Below, one piece after another: positions 46,006 through 54,825 of a stretch of 64,000 nt of DNA (its first letter is position 1; each line of letters begins with the position of its first letter). This DNA is from Shouchella clausii (lineage in GTDB: Bacteria; Bacillota; Bacilli; Bacillales; Bacillaceae_D). A model generated the notes under the pieces. It saw only the letters and a list, made by a program, of their open reading frames with translations. It was not told where the DNA came from and made no database searches. Location of the stretch: positions 2,418,001-2,482,000 of the forward strand of contig NZ_CP019985.1 of the NCBI RefSeq assembly GCF_002250115.1, read 5' to 3'. A program made the translations under genes and the position numbers.

Positions 46006-47541
46006 CAGCCTGTCGACAAAGTCTCGGTTTTACCGAGACAGTCGACAGGCTTTTTTGTACAATAAAAGAAAGAAAAAAGGGTACAGGGTGAGGAAAAATG
46101 TTGTCCAAACAATTGGAAGATAAGCGGATGCAGATGGAGATGGTCTGGATTGAAAAGCTGGTGCCAGAGGATCATCTCGTTCGGAAGCTCGATGCAGTGA
46201 TTAATTTTGATTTCATTTATGACCTTGTCGAAGATCTTTACTCAAAAGACAAGGGTCGTCCGAGTGTGGATCCCGTGGTGTTGGTCAAAATGGTGTTCAT
46301 TCAATACATCTTTGGCATTCGTTCGATGCGTCAAACGATCAAAGAAATCGAAACCAACGTGGCCTACCGTTGGTTTTTAGGATTTGGCTTTGAGGACAAG
46401 ATCCCCCACTTTTCTACGTTTGGGAAGAACTACGTTCGTCGTTTCCGGGACAGTGACGTGTTTGAACAAATTTTTTATCGCATTCTGAAACAAGCAATGG
46501 ATAAAGGGTTTGTGAATCCAGACGTAGCTTTTATCGACTCGACCCCGATTAAAGCGAACGCCAATAAACGAAAGCATCGGAAAAAGGTCGTCCGTGCTGA
46601 GACGCGGGCCTATCAAGCCCAGTTGGAGGAGGAAATCAATGGGGAACGGGTGAAAAATGGAAAAAAGCCCTTACCTCCCTCGAAAAAAGATCCTGCGAGG
46701 GAGGTCAAGGAGAGTACCACGGATCCTGAGAGCGGCTACTATGCCAAAAGCGAGCGGGAAAAGATGTTTGCCTACAGTTTCCATACCGCTTGTGATGCCA
46801 ATGGATTTGTTCTGGGAACCATGGTGAAACCGGCGAATGTCCACGACAGCCAAGTATTCTACGAACTGTTTGACCAATTGAAAGACAAGGTGTGCCGACC
46901 AAAGGTTGTCGCTGTGGATGCGGGCTATAAAACGCCTGCCATTGCCAAAAAACTTCAAGAAGAAGGCGTTCATCCTGTTATGCCTTATAAACGCCCGATG
47001 ACCCCTAAAGGCTATATCCGAAAAAACGAGTTTGTCTATGATGAATACTACGATTGTTTTCTTTGCCCACAAAACCAGGTGCTTTCTTACCGAACGACGA
47101 ATCGAGAGGGGTACCGGGAATATGTCTCCGACCCTCGGATTTGTGAGACGTGCCCGCTGCTCGCTCAATGTACAAAGAGCCAAAACCACCAAAAGCTCGT
47201 TCTTCGCCATATTTGGCAAGATGCCCTGGATGAGGCAGAACATCTGAGGCATACGGCAAAGAACCGAGACATCTACGCCAAGCGCAAAGAAACGATTGAG
47301 CGTGTCTTTGCCGATCTGAAACAGAAGCATGGTCTGCGTTGGACCAACCTGAAAGGGTTGGAAAAAAATGCAATGCAGGCGATGCTTGTTTTTGCTGCGA
47401 TGAACTTGAAAAAATTAGCCACCTGGAGTTGGAGGAGGAACACCCCTCCAACTTCAAAGTCTCCAAAGTCCACCCACCTTTTTATCATCAACAAAACGCC
47501 TTTGAGAATCATTTTCTCAAAGGCGTTTTGTCTACGCTCTG
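46006..47541 (+). mobile_element. IS1182-family insertion sequence, 1536 bp
   Basis: Bounded by the two 28-base direct repeats. The left end reads CAGCCTGTCGACAAAGTC and the right end, read inward, CAGAGCGTAGACAAAACGCC, giving an imperfect inverted repeat (CAG...GT.GACAAA). One transposase gene fills the element. A strong hairpin with six Ts lies inside the left end (46008-46056) and would block outside transcription from reaching the transposase. Another hairpin (47491-47531) lies inside the right end. The element looks recent, because the target duplication is exact. Confidence 0.88.
46008..46056 (+). terminator. Shielding terminator inside the IS left end
   Basis: GCCTGTCGAC and GTCTCGG pair with CCGAGAC and GTCGACAGGC around TTTTA, followed by TTTTTT. 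The left terminal repeat is one arm of the stem. Confidence 0.85.
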
Positions 47542-47585
47542 AACACATGGCGGCAATCGCCATGTGTTTTTTATATCAAATCTGA
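46098..47585 (+). CDS. IS1182-family transposase (DDE)
   Basis: 495 residues. The N-terminal DUF772-type domain (EDHLVRKLDAVINFDFIYDL, GRPSVDPVVLVKMVFIQY) is followed by the DDE core: FIDSTPIKANANKRKHRK near residue 150, VVAVDAGYKTPAIAKKL near 270 and the final ERVFADLKQKHGLRW near 395. A CPLLAQCTKS cysteine cluster precedes the end. The frame does not stop inside the element. It runs through the right end and the duplicated hairpin and stops at 47585 in host DNA, so the last 15 or so residues are encoded by the insertion site. Confidence 0.93.
   Translation: MLSKQLEDKRMQMEMVWIEKLVPEDHLVRKLDAVINFDFIYDLVEDLYSKDKGRPSVDPVVLVKMVFIQYIFGIRSMRQTIKEIETNVAYRWFLGFGFEDKIPHFSTFGKNYVRRFRDSDVFEQIFYRILKQAMDKGFVNPDVAFIDSTPIKANANKRKHRKKVVRAETRAYQAQLEEEINGERVKNGKKPLPPSKKDPAREVKESTTDPESGYYAKSEREKMFAYSFHTACDANGFVLGTMVKPANVHDSQVFYELFDQLKDKVCRPKVVAVDAGYKTPAIAKKLQEEGVHPVMPYKRPMTPKGYIRKNEFVYDEYYDCFLCPQNQVLSYRTTNREGYREYVSDPRICETCPLLAQCTKSQNHQKLVLRHIWQDALDEAEHLRHTAKNRDIYAKRKETIERVFADLKQKHGLRWTNLKGLEKNAMQAMLVFAAMNLKKLATWSWRRNTPPTSKSPKSTHLFIINKTPLRIIFSKAFCLRSEHMAAIAMCFLYQI
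47542..47577. terminator. Right copy of the duplicated hairpin; terminator for galT side
   Basis: The same 28 bases as 45978-46005, here followed by TTTATAT. The galT stop codon (47571-47573, minus strand) lies in the T-rich flank. Confidence 0.85.
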
Positions 47586-49097
47586 TTTTTTGAGAAAACG
47601 GATGAAACCAGCCTCTCCTGAGTCGGTATCTTTAAAGACGCCAGCATGGGAGAGGACAGTCGCAAACAACCGACCAACTTCTTGCTTAAGGAGCGCTTCC
47701 ACATTCGCTGTTATAAGGTTCGGCTTTTGCTCTTTTAGCGAAAGCGCCCACTCTTTGTGTTTTGCAATTGTTTCATTTTGCTCAATTTGTTCTGCTGCGT
47801 TAGCGCTCGGTAGGACAGTCGCTAGCTCAGCTAGTTCTTGTTTTAAGCGCCCAGGCAATACGGCTAAGCCCATTACTTCAATCAAGCCAATGTTCTCTTT
47901 TTTGATAGCGTGCACGTCCGCATGTGGATGAAATAACCCAAGCGGATGGGTTTTTGTCGTCCGGTTATTGCGAAGGACGAGGTCGAGTTCAAACATGCCG
48001 CCCTTGTTGCGGGCAATCGGTGTAATCGTATTATGAGGAGTTCCGTCACTATTTGCATAAATGTCGAGCGATGGGTCGCTGTACGTTTTCCAAGCCGAAA
48101 GGATAGCAGTAGCCGCTGCTTGCAATGATGCTGGGTCTGCGCTAGCGAGACGAATGACAGACATAGGCCACTTGACAATGCCAGCTTTTATGGTTGGATC
48201 TCCTTTTAGAGTAAAAGCCTTTTTCAACGGCGCTTTCGCCATTGGAAATGTATGCGCTCCAGCTTGGTAATGGTCGTGGCTTAAAATCGAACCGCCGACT
48301 ATTGGCAAATCGGCATTGGAGCCAATAAAATAATGCGTGTATTGTTGGACAAATTCGAGCAACCTTGTAAACGTGTCGGCGGTAATCTGCATAGGCCGCT
48401 GTTTTTCGAAAAGCACAATGGCGTGTTCTTCATAATAGACGTAAGGAGAAAACTGCATATACCACTGTTCGTTGCCAAGTGTTACTGGGATTAAGCGCAA
48501 GTTTTGCCGGGCCGGATGGGTAGCTCGACCGGCAAAGCCAACATTTTCTTTGGCAAGAAGCCCTTTAGGATAGTGGGACGGGGCTACCTTTTTGGCAGCA
48601 GCAATGGCAACAGGGTCTTTTTCCGGCTTGGATAGATTGATCGTGATTTCGAGCTCGCCATAAGGGGTAGGGGCAAGCCAACTTTCATTTAAGGCGATCC
48701 TGTCTGTGCGAATGTAATGGGCATCTTTGCAAAACTGATAAAACGCAGCAGTAGCCGCTTGTGGGCCTTGTTGTTCGCAAATACGAAAAAAATGATCAAT
48801 GACCGTACTTGGACGCGGCAAAATCGCATCGATCAATTTTGTGTCAAATAAGTCCCGGTATGTGACCGTATTTGCTTCAAGGAGACCATTGTCTGCAGCC
48901 CAATCAAGAATCGGGGCAAGGATGTCGTGAATGGGCTCATTGGTCTCAGGGAGCGTTTCCCCGATCATCGGCGCATCGAGGCCAAGACGGTCCAGTAGCT
49001 GGTTTCGGCTATAGTCGACGTCAGCAAGAGGGAGCAGCTTTTTTTGAACGCCGTAAGCAAGCAATTTTTCAATTTGTGTGTAAATCTGTTTTTCCAT
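47571..49097 (-). CDS. galT: UDP-glucose-hexose-1-phosphate uridylyltransferase, type 2
   Basis: 508 residues, the length of the Firmicute-type GalT, which is distinct from the E. coli HIT-type enzyme. Characteristic stretches are FVGSNADLPIVGGS-like YFIGSNADLPIVGGSILSHD near residue 255 (with HDHYQAG following) and PHADVHAIKKENIGLIEVMG near 390. It swaps UMP between UDP-glucose and galactose 1-phosphate in the Leloir pathway. It lies 10 bases behind galK and is certainly co-transcribed. galE is not in the window. Confidence 0.94.
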   Translation of the reverse strand: MEKQIYTQIEKLLAYGVQKKLLPLADVDYSRNQLLDRLGLDAPMIGETLPETNEPIHDILAPILDWAADNGLLEANTVTYRDLFDTKLIDAILPRPSTVIDHFFRICEQQGPQAATAAFYQFCKDAHYIRTDRIALNESWLAPTPYGELEITINLSKPEKDPVAIAAAKKVAPSHYPKGLLAKENVGFAGRATHPARQNLRLIPVTLGNEQWYMQFSPYVYYEEHAIVLFEKQRPMQITADTFTRLLEFVQQYTHYFIGSNADLPIVGGSILSHDHYQAGAHTFPMAKAPLKKAFTLKGDPTIKAGIVKWPMSVIRLASADPASLQAAATAILSAWKTYSDPSLDIYANSDGTPHNTITPIARNKGGMFELDLVLRNNRTTKTHPLGLFHPHADVHAIKKENIGLIEVMGLAVLPGRLKQELAELATVLPSANAAEQIEQNETIAKHKEWALSLKEQKPNLITANVEALLKQEVGRLFATVLSHAGVFKDTDSGEAGFIRFLKKSDLI

Positions 49098-49107
49098 CTG
49101 GTTGCCC

Positions 49108-50286
49108 TCAATCTGCCGCAGCGGCCAAAGGCAGTTCGGTTACGCCATCACCGGCGCGGCTAATATAGAAGCTTGGTTGAAAGCCAAATTCGCTTTCGTA
49201 GCCTTTTTTAACGTGTGCTTGAAACGCTTCAATTTTGTCTGTTTGTACAAGGCTGACAGTACAGCCGCCAAATCCTGCTCCAGTCATACGTGTGCCGATG
49301 CAGCCAGGGGCTCGGTGTTGCAACTGATATAAAGCATCAAGCTCTAAGCCCGTTACTTCGTAATCGTTTGCCAGCGATTGATGGGACTCATTCATTAGTT
49401 GCCCGAAGTCATGAAGGTTTCCTGCTTTTAGCGCCGTTACGGCTTCGAGCACACGTTGGTTTTCGCTGACAACATGGCTAGCTCGTTTGGCAACTGTCGC
49501 CGTTGAAAAAGCGTGGCGGTGTTTTGCGAGCAACGCCGGTGTGACATCACTTAATGTACGAATGCCAAGACCAGTTGCTTGAAGGTCAGCGAGCGCTTGT
49601 TCACACTCGGCCCGTCGTTCATTGTATTTAGAATCAGCTAGCCCTCTGCGTTTATTTGAATTGGTAATCACGATATCGTGATTGCCCAATGTTAATGGCA
49701 CAAGTTCGTACTGCAACGAGTCCGTTTGCAAAAATAGCGCATGGTCCGCTTTGCCCATGCCAACAGCAAATTGGTCCATAATGCCGCTGTTCACGCCGAT
49801 AAAGTTGTTTTCAACATGCTGGCATGCTTTTACAAGGTCGAGGCGATCCCAATTGGCGCCTGTAAGGGAAGAGATCATATAGGCTGTCACCATCTCAATC
49901 GAGGCTGAAGAAGACAATCCTGCCCCATTAGGAATGTTTCCAAAAAAATAAAGGTCGGCCCCGCCTAAGTCAAAACCATGATGTTGAAAATAAGCGATGA
50001 CGCCTTTAGGATAATTGCCCCAATCATCTTCTTTATTGTACGAAAGTTCTTTGTTTGGGAAAGCAACCCGTTGGCTAAAATTTTTGCTCGCTAAACGAAA
50101 TTCATTCGTGTTTGTGCGGCGGACTGCTAAGTAAGTTCCCATTGTTAAAGCGGCGGGAAAGACAAAACCACCATTATAATCGGTATGTTCCCCAATTAAG
50201 TTCACACGGCCTGGCGCGAAAAAAAGCTGGTCTGGCAAGGAGCCAAAAAGCGTTTCAAATTCAGCAGCAATCTCATTCGTGTTCAT
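49108..50286 (-). CDS. galK: Galactokinase
   Basis: 392 residues of the GHMP kinase family. The galactokinase signature GRVNLIGEHTDYNGGFVFPA lies near residue 26, the ATP loop PNGAGLSSSASIEMVTAYM near 115, and MTGAGFGGCTVSLVQ near 340. It phosphorylates galactose to galactose 1-phosphate in the cytoplasm. It is first in the galKT operon and divergent from a DeoR-type regulator gene, with a cre-like box in the shared promoter region, which suggests catabolite control. Confidence 0.96.
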   Translation of the reverse strand: MNTNEIAAEFETLFGSLPDQLFFAPGRVNLIGEHTDYNGGFVFPAALTMGTYLAVRRTNTNEFRLASKNFSQRVAFPNKELSYNKEDDWGNYPKGVIAYFQHHGFDLGGADLYFFGNIPNGAGLSSSASIEMVTAYMISSLTGANWDRLDLVKACQHVENNFIGVNSGIMDQFAVGMGKADHALFLQTDSLQYELVPLTLGNHDIVITNSNKRRGLADSKYNERRAECEQALADLQATGLGIRTLSDVTPALLAKHRHAFSTATVAKRASHVVSENQRVLEAVTALKAGNLHDFGQLMNESHQSLANDYEVTGLELDALYQLQHRAPGCIGTRMTGAGFGGCTVSLVQTDKIEAFQAHVKKGYESEFGFQPSFYISRAGDGVTELPLAAAAD

Positions 50287-50331
50287 AGAGTCACTCCTTT
50301 TAGCGTAAAAAGACAGATAAGCAAGTGCTAT

Positions 50332-50346
50332 TTGACAGCGGTTGCA
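50332..50346. promoter_or_regulatory. cre-like box between galK and the DeoR-type gene
   Basis: TTGACAGCGGTTGCA fits the catabolite response element except for one position. It is 46 bases before galK and 72 before the regulator. Confidence 0.55.
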
Positions 50347-50417
50347 AAACTTTCTATGATTATATCAACAAAAACGAACAATAACAAACACTTTTTAACA
50401 TAATAGAGGTGCAAGCA

Positions 50418-51176
50418 ATGTTAAAAGAAGAAAGACTGCAACGGATATTAAAGATGCTCGAACAGAGTGACATAATTAAAGTGGCAGATGTAATGAAAGA
50501 GCTACAAGTGGCAGATATGACGGTGCGCCGCGATTTGCAGGCGCTTGAAGAAGCAGGATTGCTTGTCCGTTTACATGGCGGAGCGACAAAAGCAGGCTAC
50601 AAAGAGCTATCTAATACAGAAAAGCAGAGTTTAAACCAAAAAGAAAAAAAGGCGATTGCGAAACAAGCAGCTTCACTCATTCATGACCATGACACGGTCT
50701 TTCTCGGGCCTGGCACAACAAATGAATCGATGCATGCGTACATTCAGGCTAGCGACGTGAAGATTGTGACGACTTCATTGCCGATTTTTATGGAATTTAA
50801 AGGCGATTCTCGGTTTGAGCTATTGTTGGCAGGAGGAGAATACCGTGAACGGACTGGTTCATTCATCGGAGCTCTAACAAGGCAGTTGTTAGGGACACTG
50901 CGGTTCAATAAAGCATTTATCGGCACGAATGGCATTCACGGGAGCGAAGTAACGGCGGCTAATGAAGAAGAAGGGGAAGGCCATCGGATCGTCTGCAAGC
51001 GGACTGAACAGTTATATATTACAGCAGACCACAGCAAATTTGGAGTAAGCGCATTTTATACATTTTGCCGTTTGCAAGAGGCGACGGCGGTTATCACCGA
51101 TAGCCTGCTTGATAAAAACACGTTGAACGAGCTGAAAAATCACACACAAGTGTTTAGTGCTCAAATGCCAGAGTAA
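50418..51176 (+). CDS. DeoR/GlpR-family transcriptional regulator
   Basis: 252 residues from ATG 50418. The N-terminal HTH (RILKMLEQSDIIKVADVMKE, VADMTVRRDLQALEEAGL) contains the DeoR signature, followed by the sugar-phosphate-binding domain (HDTVFLGPGTTNESMHAYIQ, ADHSKFGVSAFY). Divergent from galKT, it is the natural candidate for their repressor, released by a phosphorylated sugar of galactose or lactose metabolism. The shared spacer contains a short A/C-rich repeat (AACAAAAACGAACAATAACA, about 50367-50386) that could be the operator. Confidence 0.88.
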   Translation: MLKEERLQRILKMLEQSDIIKVADVMKELQVADMTVRRDLQALEEAGLLVRLHGGATKAGYKELSNTEKQSLNQKEKKAIAKQAASLIHDHDTVFLGPGTTNESMHAYIQASDVKIVTTSLPIFMEFKGDSRFELLLAGGEYRERTGSFIGALTRQLLGTLRFNKAFIGTNGIHGSEVTAANEEEGEGHRIVCKRTEQLYITADHSKFGVSAFYTFCRLQEATAVITDSLLDKNTLNELKNHTQVFSAQMPE

Positions 51177-51305
51177 GCAAAAAAGGATGTGGACAAGGAT
51201 TTTGGCAATCTTACACAATGCTTTAAAAAGTGGCTAAACCCCTTTGTTAACCGCTTTAAAGATAATAGGTGCTGTTACCTGTATCCAATTTATTTCCAAT
51301 TTTCA

Positions 51306-51334
51306 TTGCTAGAAAACGATTTTCCGAATATAAT
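51306..51334 (+). promoter_or_regulatory. Sigma-A promoter of ltaS
   Basis: TTGCTA (51306) and TATAAT (51329) are 17 bases apart, about 70 bases before the start codon. Confidence 0.65.
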
Positions 51335-51401
51335 AGTTGACTAGTTATGGGTATTTTATGCGATGGAATAAGGAAATTCTATTGGAAAGAAGAGATGTCC
51401 A

Positions 51402-53345
51402 ATGTCAAATTTAAAAAGGTTGGCTTCTAAGAAGTTGATGTTTTTTTGGCTTGCTCTATTTTTATATTGGCTCAAAACATATGTGACGTATAAAACAGAA
51501 TTTAATTTAGGGGTCAAAGGGCCGTACCAGGAATTATTGCTTGCCTTGAACCCATTAAGCATGGGTGTTTTATTGTTTGGGTTGGCCTTGTTTGCGAAAG
51601 GACGACGTTCCAACGTATGGATTATTATTTTTGCTTCCTTGCTTGGCGCCATTCTTTATGCAAATGTGCTGTTTTACCGCTTTTTCGATGACTTTATTAC
51701 GCTGCCTAACGTGATGCAGGCTTCCAATTTAAGCACGATGTCTGGAAATGTGTTTGCTGCCATGCGTTGGTATGATCTATGGTTCTTTTTCGATGTAGCG
51801 GTTTTAATGATCCTCTATTTTTGGAAAAGGGAAGTTCCTGAGATACGCTTTCGCAAAAGCGTAGCCACAACTGCGGTTGTTACAGCGGTTGCTCTATTCG
51901 TCGCCAATTTGACTATGGCAGAAATCGATCGTCCACAGTTGCTTGCACGGACGTTTGACCGCAACTATATTGTGAAGTATTTAGGTTTGTATAATTACAC
52001 CATTTACGATGGGATACAGACCGTGCAAGCGGAATCGCAACGTGCATATGCAAGCAGCGATGATTTAACGGAAATTGAAAATTACACGGTTTCCCGTTTC
52101 GCCAAGCCAAATGAGGACTACTTTGGCATAGCTGAGGGAAAAAATATCATTAAGATCCATTTAGAGAGCTTCCAGTCGTTTCTAATTGATTATGAGCTGA
52201 ATGGCGAGGAAGTTACGCCATTTTTGAATTCATTAGCCGCCGGGGCTGAGGATATGACGTATTTTGATAACTTTTTCCATCAAACGGGGCAAGGGAAGAC
52301 AGCGGATGCGGAGCTGATGCTAGATACTGGTTTATTTGGTTTGCCGCAAGGTTCAGCCTTTGTGACGAAAGCGCAAAATACGTACCAGTCGCTTCCTGCC
52401 ATTTTAAACCAGGAGCACGGCCACGAGAGTGCGGTTTTGCACGGTGACTACAAATCATTTTGGAATCGCGATACGATGTATAAACAGCTTGGTATCGATC
52501 AATTTTTTGATGCAAGCTATTATGATATGAGCGAAGAAAATACCGTCAACTTAGGCTTAAAAGACAAGCCATTTTTCGAAGAATCGATTCCGATGCTTGA
52601 GTCATTGGAAACGCCGTTTTACGCCCATTTGATTTCGCTCACGAACCACTATCCGTTTAACTTGGATCCAGAAGATGCAACAATTGAACGGGCCACTACC
52701 GGAGACAATACAGTCGATAACTATTTTCAGACGGCCCGTTATTTGGATGAAGCACTAGAGCAATTTTTTGCTGACTTAAAAGCGTCAGGCTTGTACGAGG
52801 ACTCAGTCATCATGATTTACGGAGATCATAACGGCATTTCCGAAAACCATAACCGGGCGATGGCTGAAATTCTAGGCACAGAAATCACTCCTCACCAAAA
52901 TGCTCAAAACCAACGAGTGCCGTTATTGATTCGTGTTCCTGGCATGGAAGGCGGCATGAACCACACATATGGTGGGGAAATTGATGTAATGGCGACGCTC
53001 CTCCATTTACAAGGCATTAGTGCCAAACCATATGTGCAATTTGGGACGGACTTGTTTTCTGAAGAACATGATGAAATCGTTTCGTTTCGCAGTGGCGACT
53101 ATATAACGCCAGCGTTTACGTCAGTTAATGGCGTTCTTTACGATACAGAGACAGGCGAAATTCTGGAACCGACAGAAGAAACAACTGAAATTCAGGAAAA
53201 AGTCGACCAGCAGTTAGATTACTCAGACCGCGTGCTTTATGAAGACTTGCTTCGTTTCCATGCGATCGATGGCTTTGAGCCAATTGAACCGACTGATTAT
53301 TATTATGGCAATCCAAATAAAGAACCGGCAAACGAAGATGAATAA
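51402..53345 (+). CDS. ltaS: Lipoteichoic acid synthase
   Basis: 647 residues. Five N-terminal helices are followed by an extracellular sulfatase-fold domain. The catalytic threonine is in TGQGKTADAEL near residue 301, the metal ligand is in IKIHLESFQSF near 253, and IYGDHNG near 475 supplies further ligands. RAYASSD (residues 214-220) is a likely signal-peptidase site that would release the catalytic domain, at the same place (after residue 217) as reported for S. aureus LtaS. The enzyme polymerises glycerol phosphate from phosphatidylglycerol on the outer face of the membrane. Confidence 0.95.
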   Translation: MSNLKRLASKKLMFFWLALFLYWLKTYVTYKTEFNLGVKGPYQELLLALNPLSMGVLLFGLALFAKGRRSNVWIIIFASLLGAILYANVLFYRFFDDFITLPNVMQASNLSTMSGNVFAAMRWYDLWFFFDVAVLMILYFWKREVPEIRFRKSVATTAVVTAVALFVANLTMAEIDRPQLLARTFDRNYIVKYLGLYNYTIYDGIQTVQAESQRAYASSDDLTEIENYTVSRFAKPNEDYFGIAEGKNIIKIHLESFQSFLIDYELNGEEVTPFLNSLAAGAEDMTYFDNFFHQTGQGKTADAELMLDTGLFGLPQGSAFVTKAQNTYQSLPAILNQEHGHESAVLHGDYKSFWNRDTMYKQLGIDQFFDASYYDMSEENTVNLGLKDKPFFEESIPMLESLETPFYAHLISLTNHYPFNLDPEDATIERATTGDNTVDNYFQTARYLDEALEQFFADLKASGLYEDSVIMIYGDHNGISENHNRAMAEILGTEITPHQNAQNQRVPLLIRVPGMEGGMNHTYGGEIDVMATLLHLQGISAKPYVQFGTDLFSEEHDEIVSFRSGDYITPAFTSVNGVLYDTETGEILEPTEETTEIQEKVDQQLDYSDRVLYEDLLRFHAIDGFEPIEPTDYYYGNPNKEPANEDE

Positions 53346-53372
53346 AAGAACCAGCGGGAGCTGGTTCTTTTA
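53344..53372 (+). terminator. Terminator after ltaS
   Basis: AAAAGAACCAGC / GCTGGTTCTTTT, 4-base loop, T tail. Confidence 0.9.
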
Positions 53373-53459
53373 TTGTTCGTAAAGAAGAACGGCAGGCCTG
53401 CTCTTTTTTAGAACAACAGCGGTAAACAATAAAATGAGCGTTTTCTGTCTAAATAAACT

Positions 53460-53488
53460 TTGACAACGGTTCCGCGATCATGTATATT
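53460..53488 (+). promoter_or_regulatory. Sigma-A promoter of guaC
   Basis: TTGACA (53460) and TATATT (53483) with 17-base spacing. Downstream CGAATG (53500) and CATTCG (53528) form an inverted pair that could be a regulator site; no purine riboswitch fold is evident. Confidence 0.75.
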
Positions 53489-53548
53489 ACCCTATGGGCG
53501 AATGATTTTTGTTCTTTTATTCTATAACATTCGTTTTTAGGGGTGTGA

Positions 53549-54535
53549 ATGATGGAAAACGTTTTTGACTATGAAGATATTCAACTCATTCCAGCAAAAT
53601 GCATTGTAGGAAGTCGTGCTGAATGCGATACAAGTGTAGAACTTGGAGGCCGTACGTTCAAGCTTCCAGTTGTTCCAGCAAATATGCAAACGATTATTGA
53701 TGAAAACATTGCTCGTTATCTTGCCGAAAATGATTATTTTTATATTATGCACCGGTTCCAGCCAGAAACACGCCTTGCTTTTGTCAAAGACATGCATGAA
53801 CGGGGATTGTATGCATCCATTAGCGTTGGCGTAAAAGAAGAAGAATACACATTTGTGGAACAATTGGCTGACCAACACGTAGTGCCAGAATATGTGACGA
53901 TTGATATAGCTCATGGCCATTCCGAAGCGGTTATCAACATGATCCGCCATATTAAAACGCACTTGCCGGAAAGTTTCGTTATTGCTGGCAATGTCGGCAC
54001 GCCAGAAGCAGTGCGGGAACTTGAACATGCTGGTGCAGACGCGACGAAAGTCGGTATCGGGCCTGGAAAGGTGTGCATCACTAAAATCAAAACAGGCTTC
54101 GGCACTGGAGGCTGGCAGCTTGCAGCGCTGCGCTGGTGTGCGAAGGCTGCAAGCAAACCGATTATTGCCGACGGCGGCATTCGCACCCACGGCGATATAG
54201 CCAAGTCTGTCCGTTTTGGCGCCACAATGGTGATGATTGGTTCTTTGTTCGCGGGACATGAAGAATCTCCTGGCGAGACGATCGAAAAGGACGGCAAGCT
54301 TTATAAAGAGTATTTTGGTTCTGCATCAGAATACCAAAAAGGCGAACGAAAAAATGTCGAAGGCAAGAAAATGTATGTCGAGCACAAAGGTTCGCTCTCC
54401 GAAACGCTACAAGAAATGGAACAAGACCTCCAGTCTTCAATTTCCTATGCAGGAGGCAAAAAACTAGACGCAATCCGCAATGTGGACTATGTCGTTGTGA
54501 AAAATTCCATTTTTAATGGCGACAAAATTTACTAG
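53549..54535 (+). CDS. guaC: GMP reductase, type 2
   Basis: 328 residues of the IMPDH/GMPR family without CBS domains. The active-site loop [20 protein letters not shown] holds the catalytic cysteine near residue 176. [12 protein letters not shown] near residue 35 and [20 protein letters not shown] near 210 bind the nucleotide. It reduces GMP to IMP with NADPH, moving guanine nucleotides back to the adenine branch. Adenine deaminase further along performs a related salvage step. Two ATGs are adjacent (53549, 53552), and either may be used. Confidence 0.95.
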   Translation: MMENVFDYEDIQLIPAKCIVGSRAECDTSVELGGRTFKLPVVPANMQTIIDENIARYLAENDYFYIMHRFQPETRLAFVKDMHERGLYASISVGVKEEEYTFVEQLADQHVVPEYVTIDIAHGHSEAVINMIRHIKTHLPESFVIAGNVGTPEAVRELEHAGADATKVGIGPGKVCITKIKTGFGTGGWQLAALRWCAKAASKPIIADGGIRTHGDIAKSVRFGATMVMIGSLFAGHEESPGETIEKDGKLYKEYFGSASEYQKGERKNVEGKKMYVEHKGSLSETLQEMEQDLQSSISYAGGKKLDAIRNVDYVVVKNSIFNGDKIY

Positions 54536-54681
54536 AGCTAAACTTAAATTCATATTGGTTATAGAGGATGGAGCTGTTTTGATCAGGCTCCATCTTTTTA
54601 TTTTAAACTGCTAGCAATAAAGTGAAACCATAAACAAGGAATCAAAAGATTGGAATAGTGCAGAATTGGACTATTTTTCAC

Positions 54682-54710
54682 TTGACAAGAAAAACGATCG
54701 TTGGAATAAT
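54682..54710 (+). promoter_or_regulatory. Sigma-A promoter of the sugar ABC operon
   Basis: TTGACA (54682) and AATAAT (54705), 17 bases apart. Confidence 0.8.
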
Positions 54711-54715
54711 GAATT

Positions 54716-54730
54716 CTGAAAGCGCTTTCT
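54716..54730 (+). promoter_or_regulatory. cre box just downstream of the promoter
   Basis: CTGAAAGCGCTTTCT matches the cre consensus at all invariant positions. It starts a few bases after the -10, so CcpA would act as a roadblock. This supports a carbohydrate role for the operon. Confidence 0.85.
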
Positions 54731-54825
54731 TTTGTAGGTTGGCTATCACTCGGACAGGGAACGATTTGCCAACTTAGTTTATTTCATAAACAAACAAAGT
54801 TCATGACATGATTGGAGGGTGAAGT

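Noticed and set aside
46671-47330. 219-codon open frame antisense to the transposase
   Set aside because: It mirrors the transposase codon by codon, has no ribosome site and no recognisable domain; a shadow of the GC pattern.
45978-47577. The hairpins at both ends as part of the IS itself
   Set aside because: Considered seriously. The right copy runs into a T tract that suits a host terminator, the inner ends form the CAG...GACAAA inverted repeat, and the MITE shows the same layout with a different hairpin, so target duplication is more likely.
53489-53548. Possible purine riboswitch before guaC
   Set aside because: The leader is only about 60 bases and lacks the conserved three-way junction loops; a protein-binding inverted pair fits better.
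53537-54259. 240-codon open frame antisense to guaC
   Set aside because: Histidine- and phenylalanine-rich translation typical of reading a gene backwards; the guaC frame has all family motifs.
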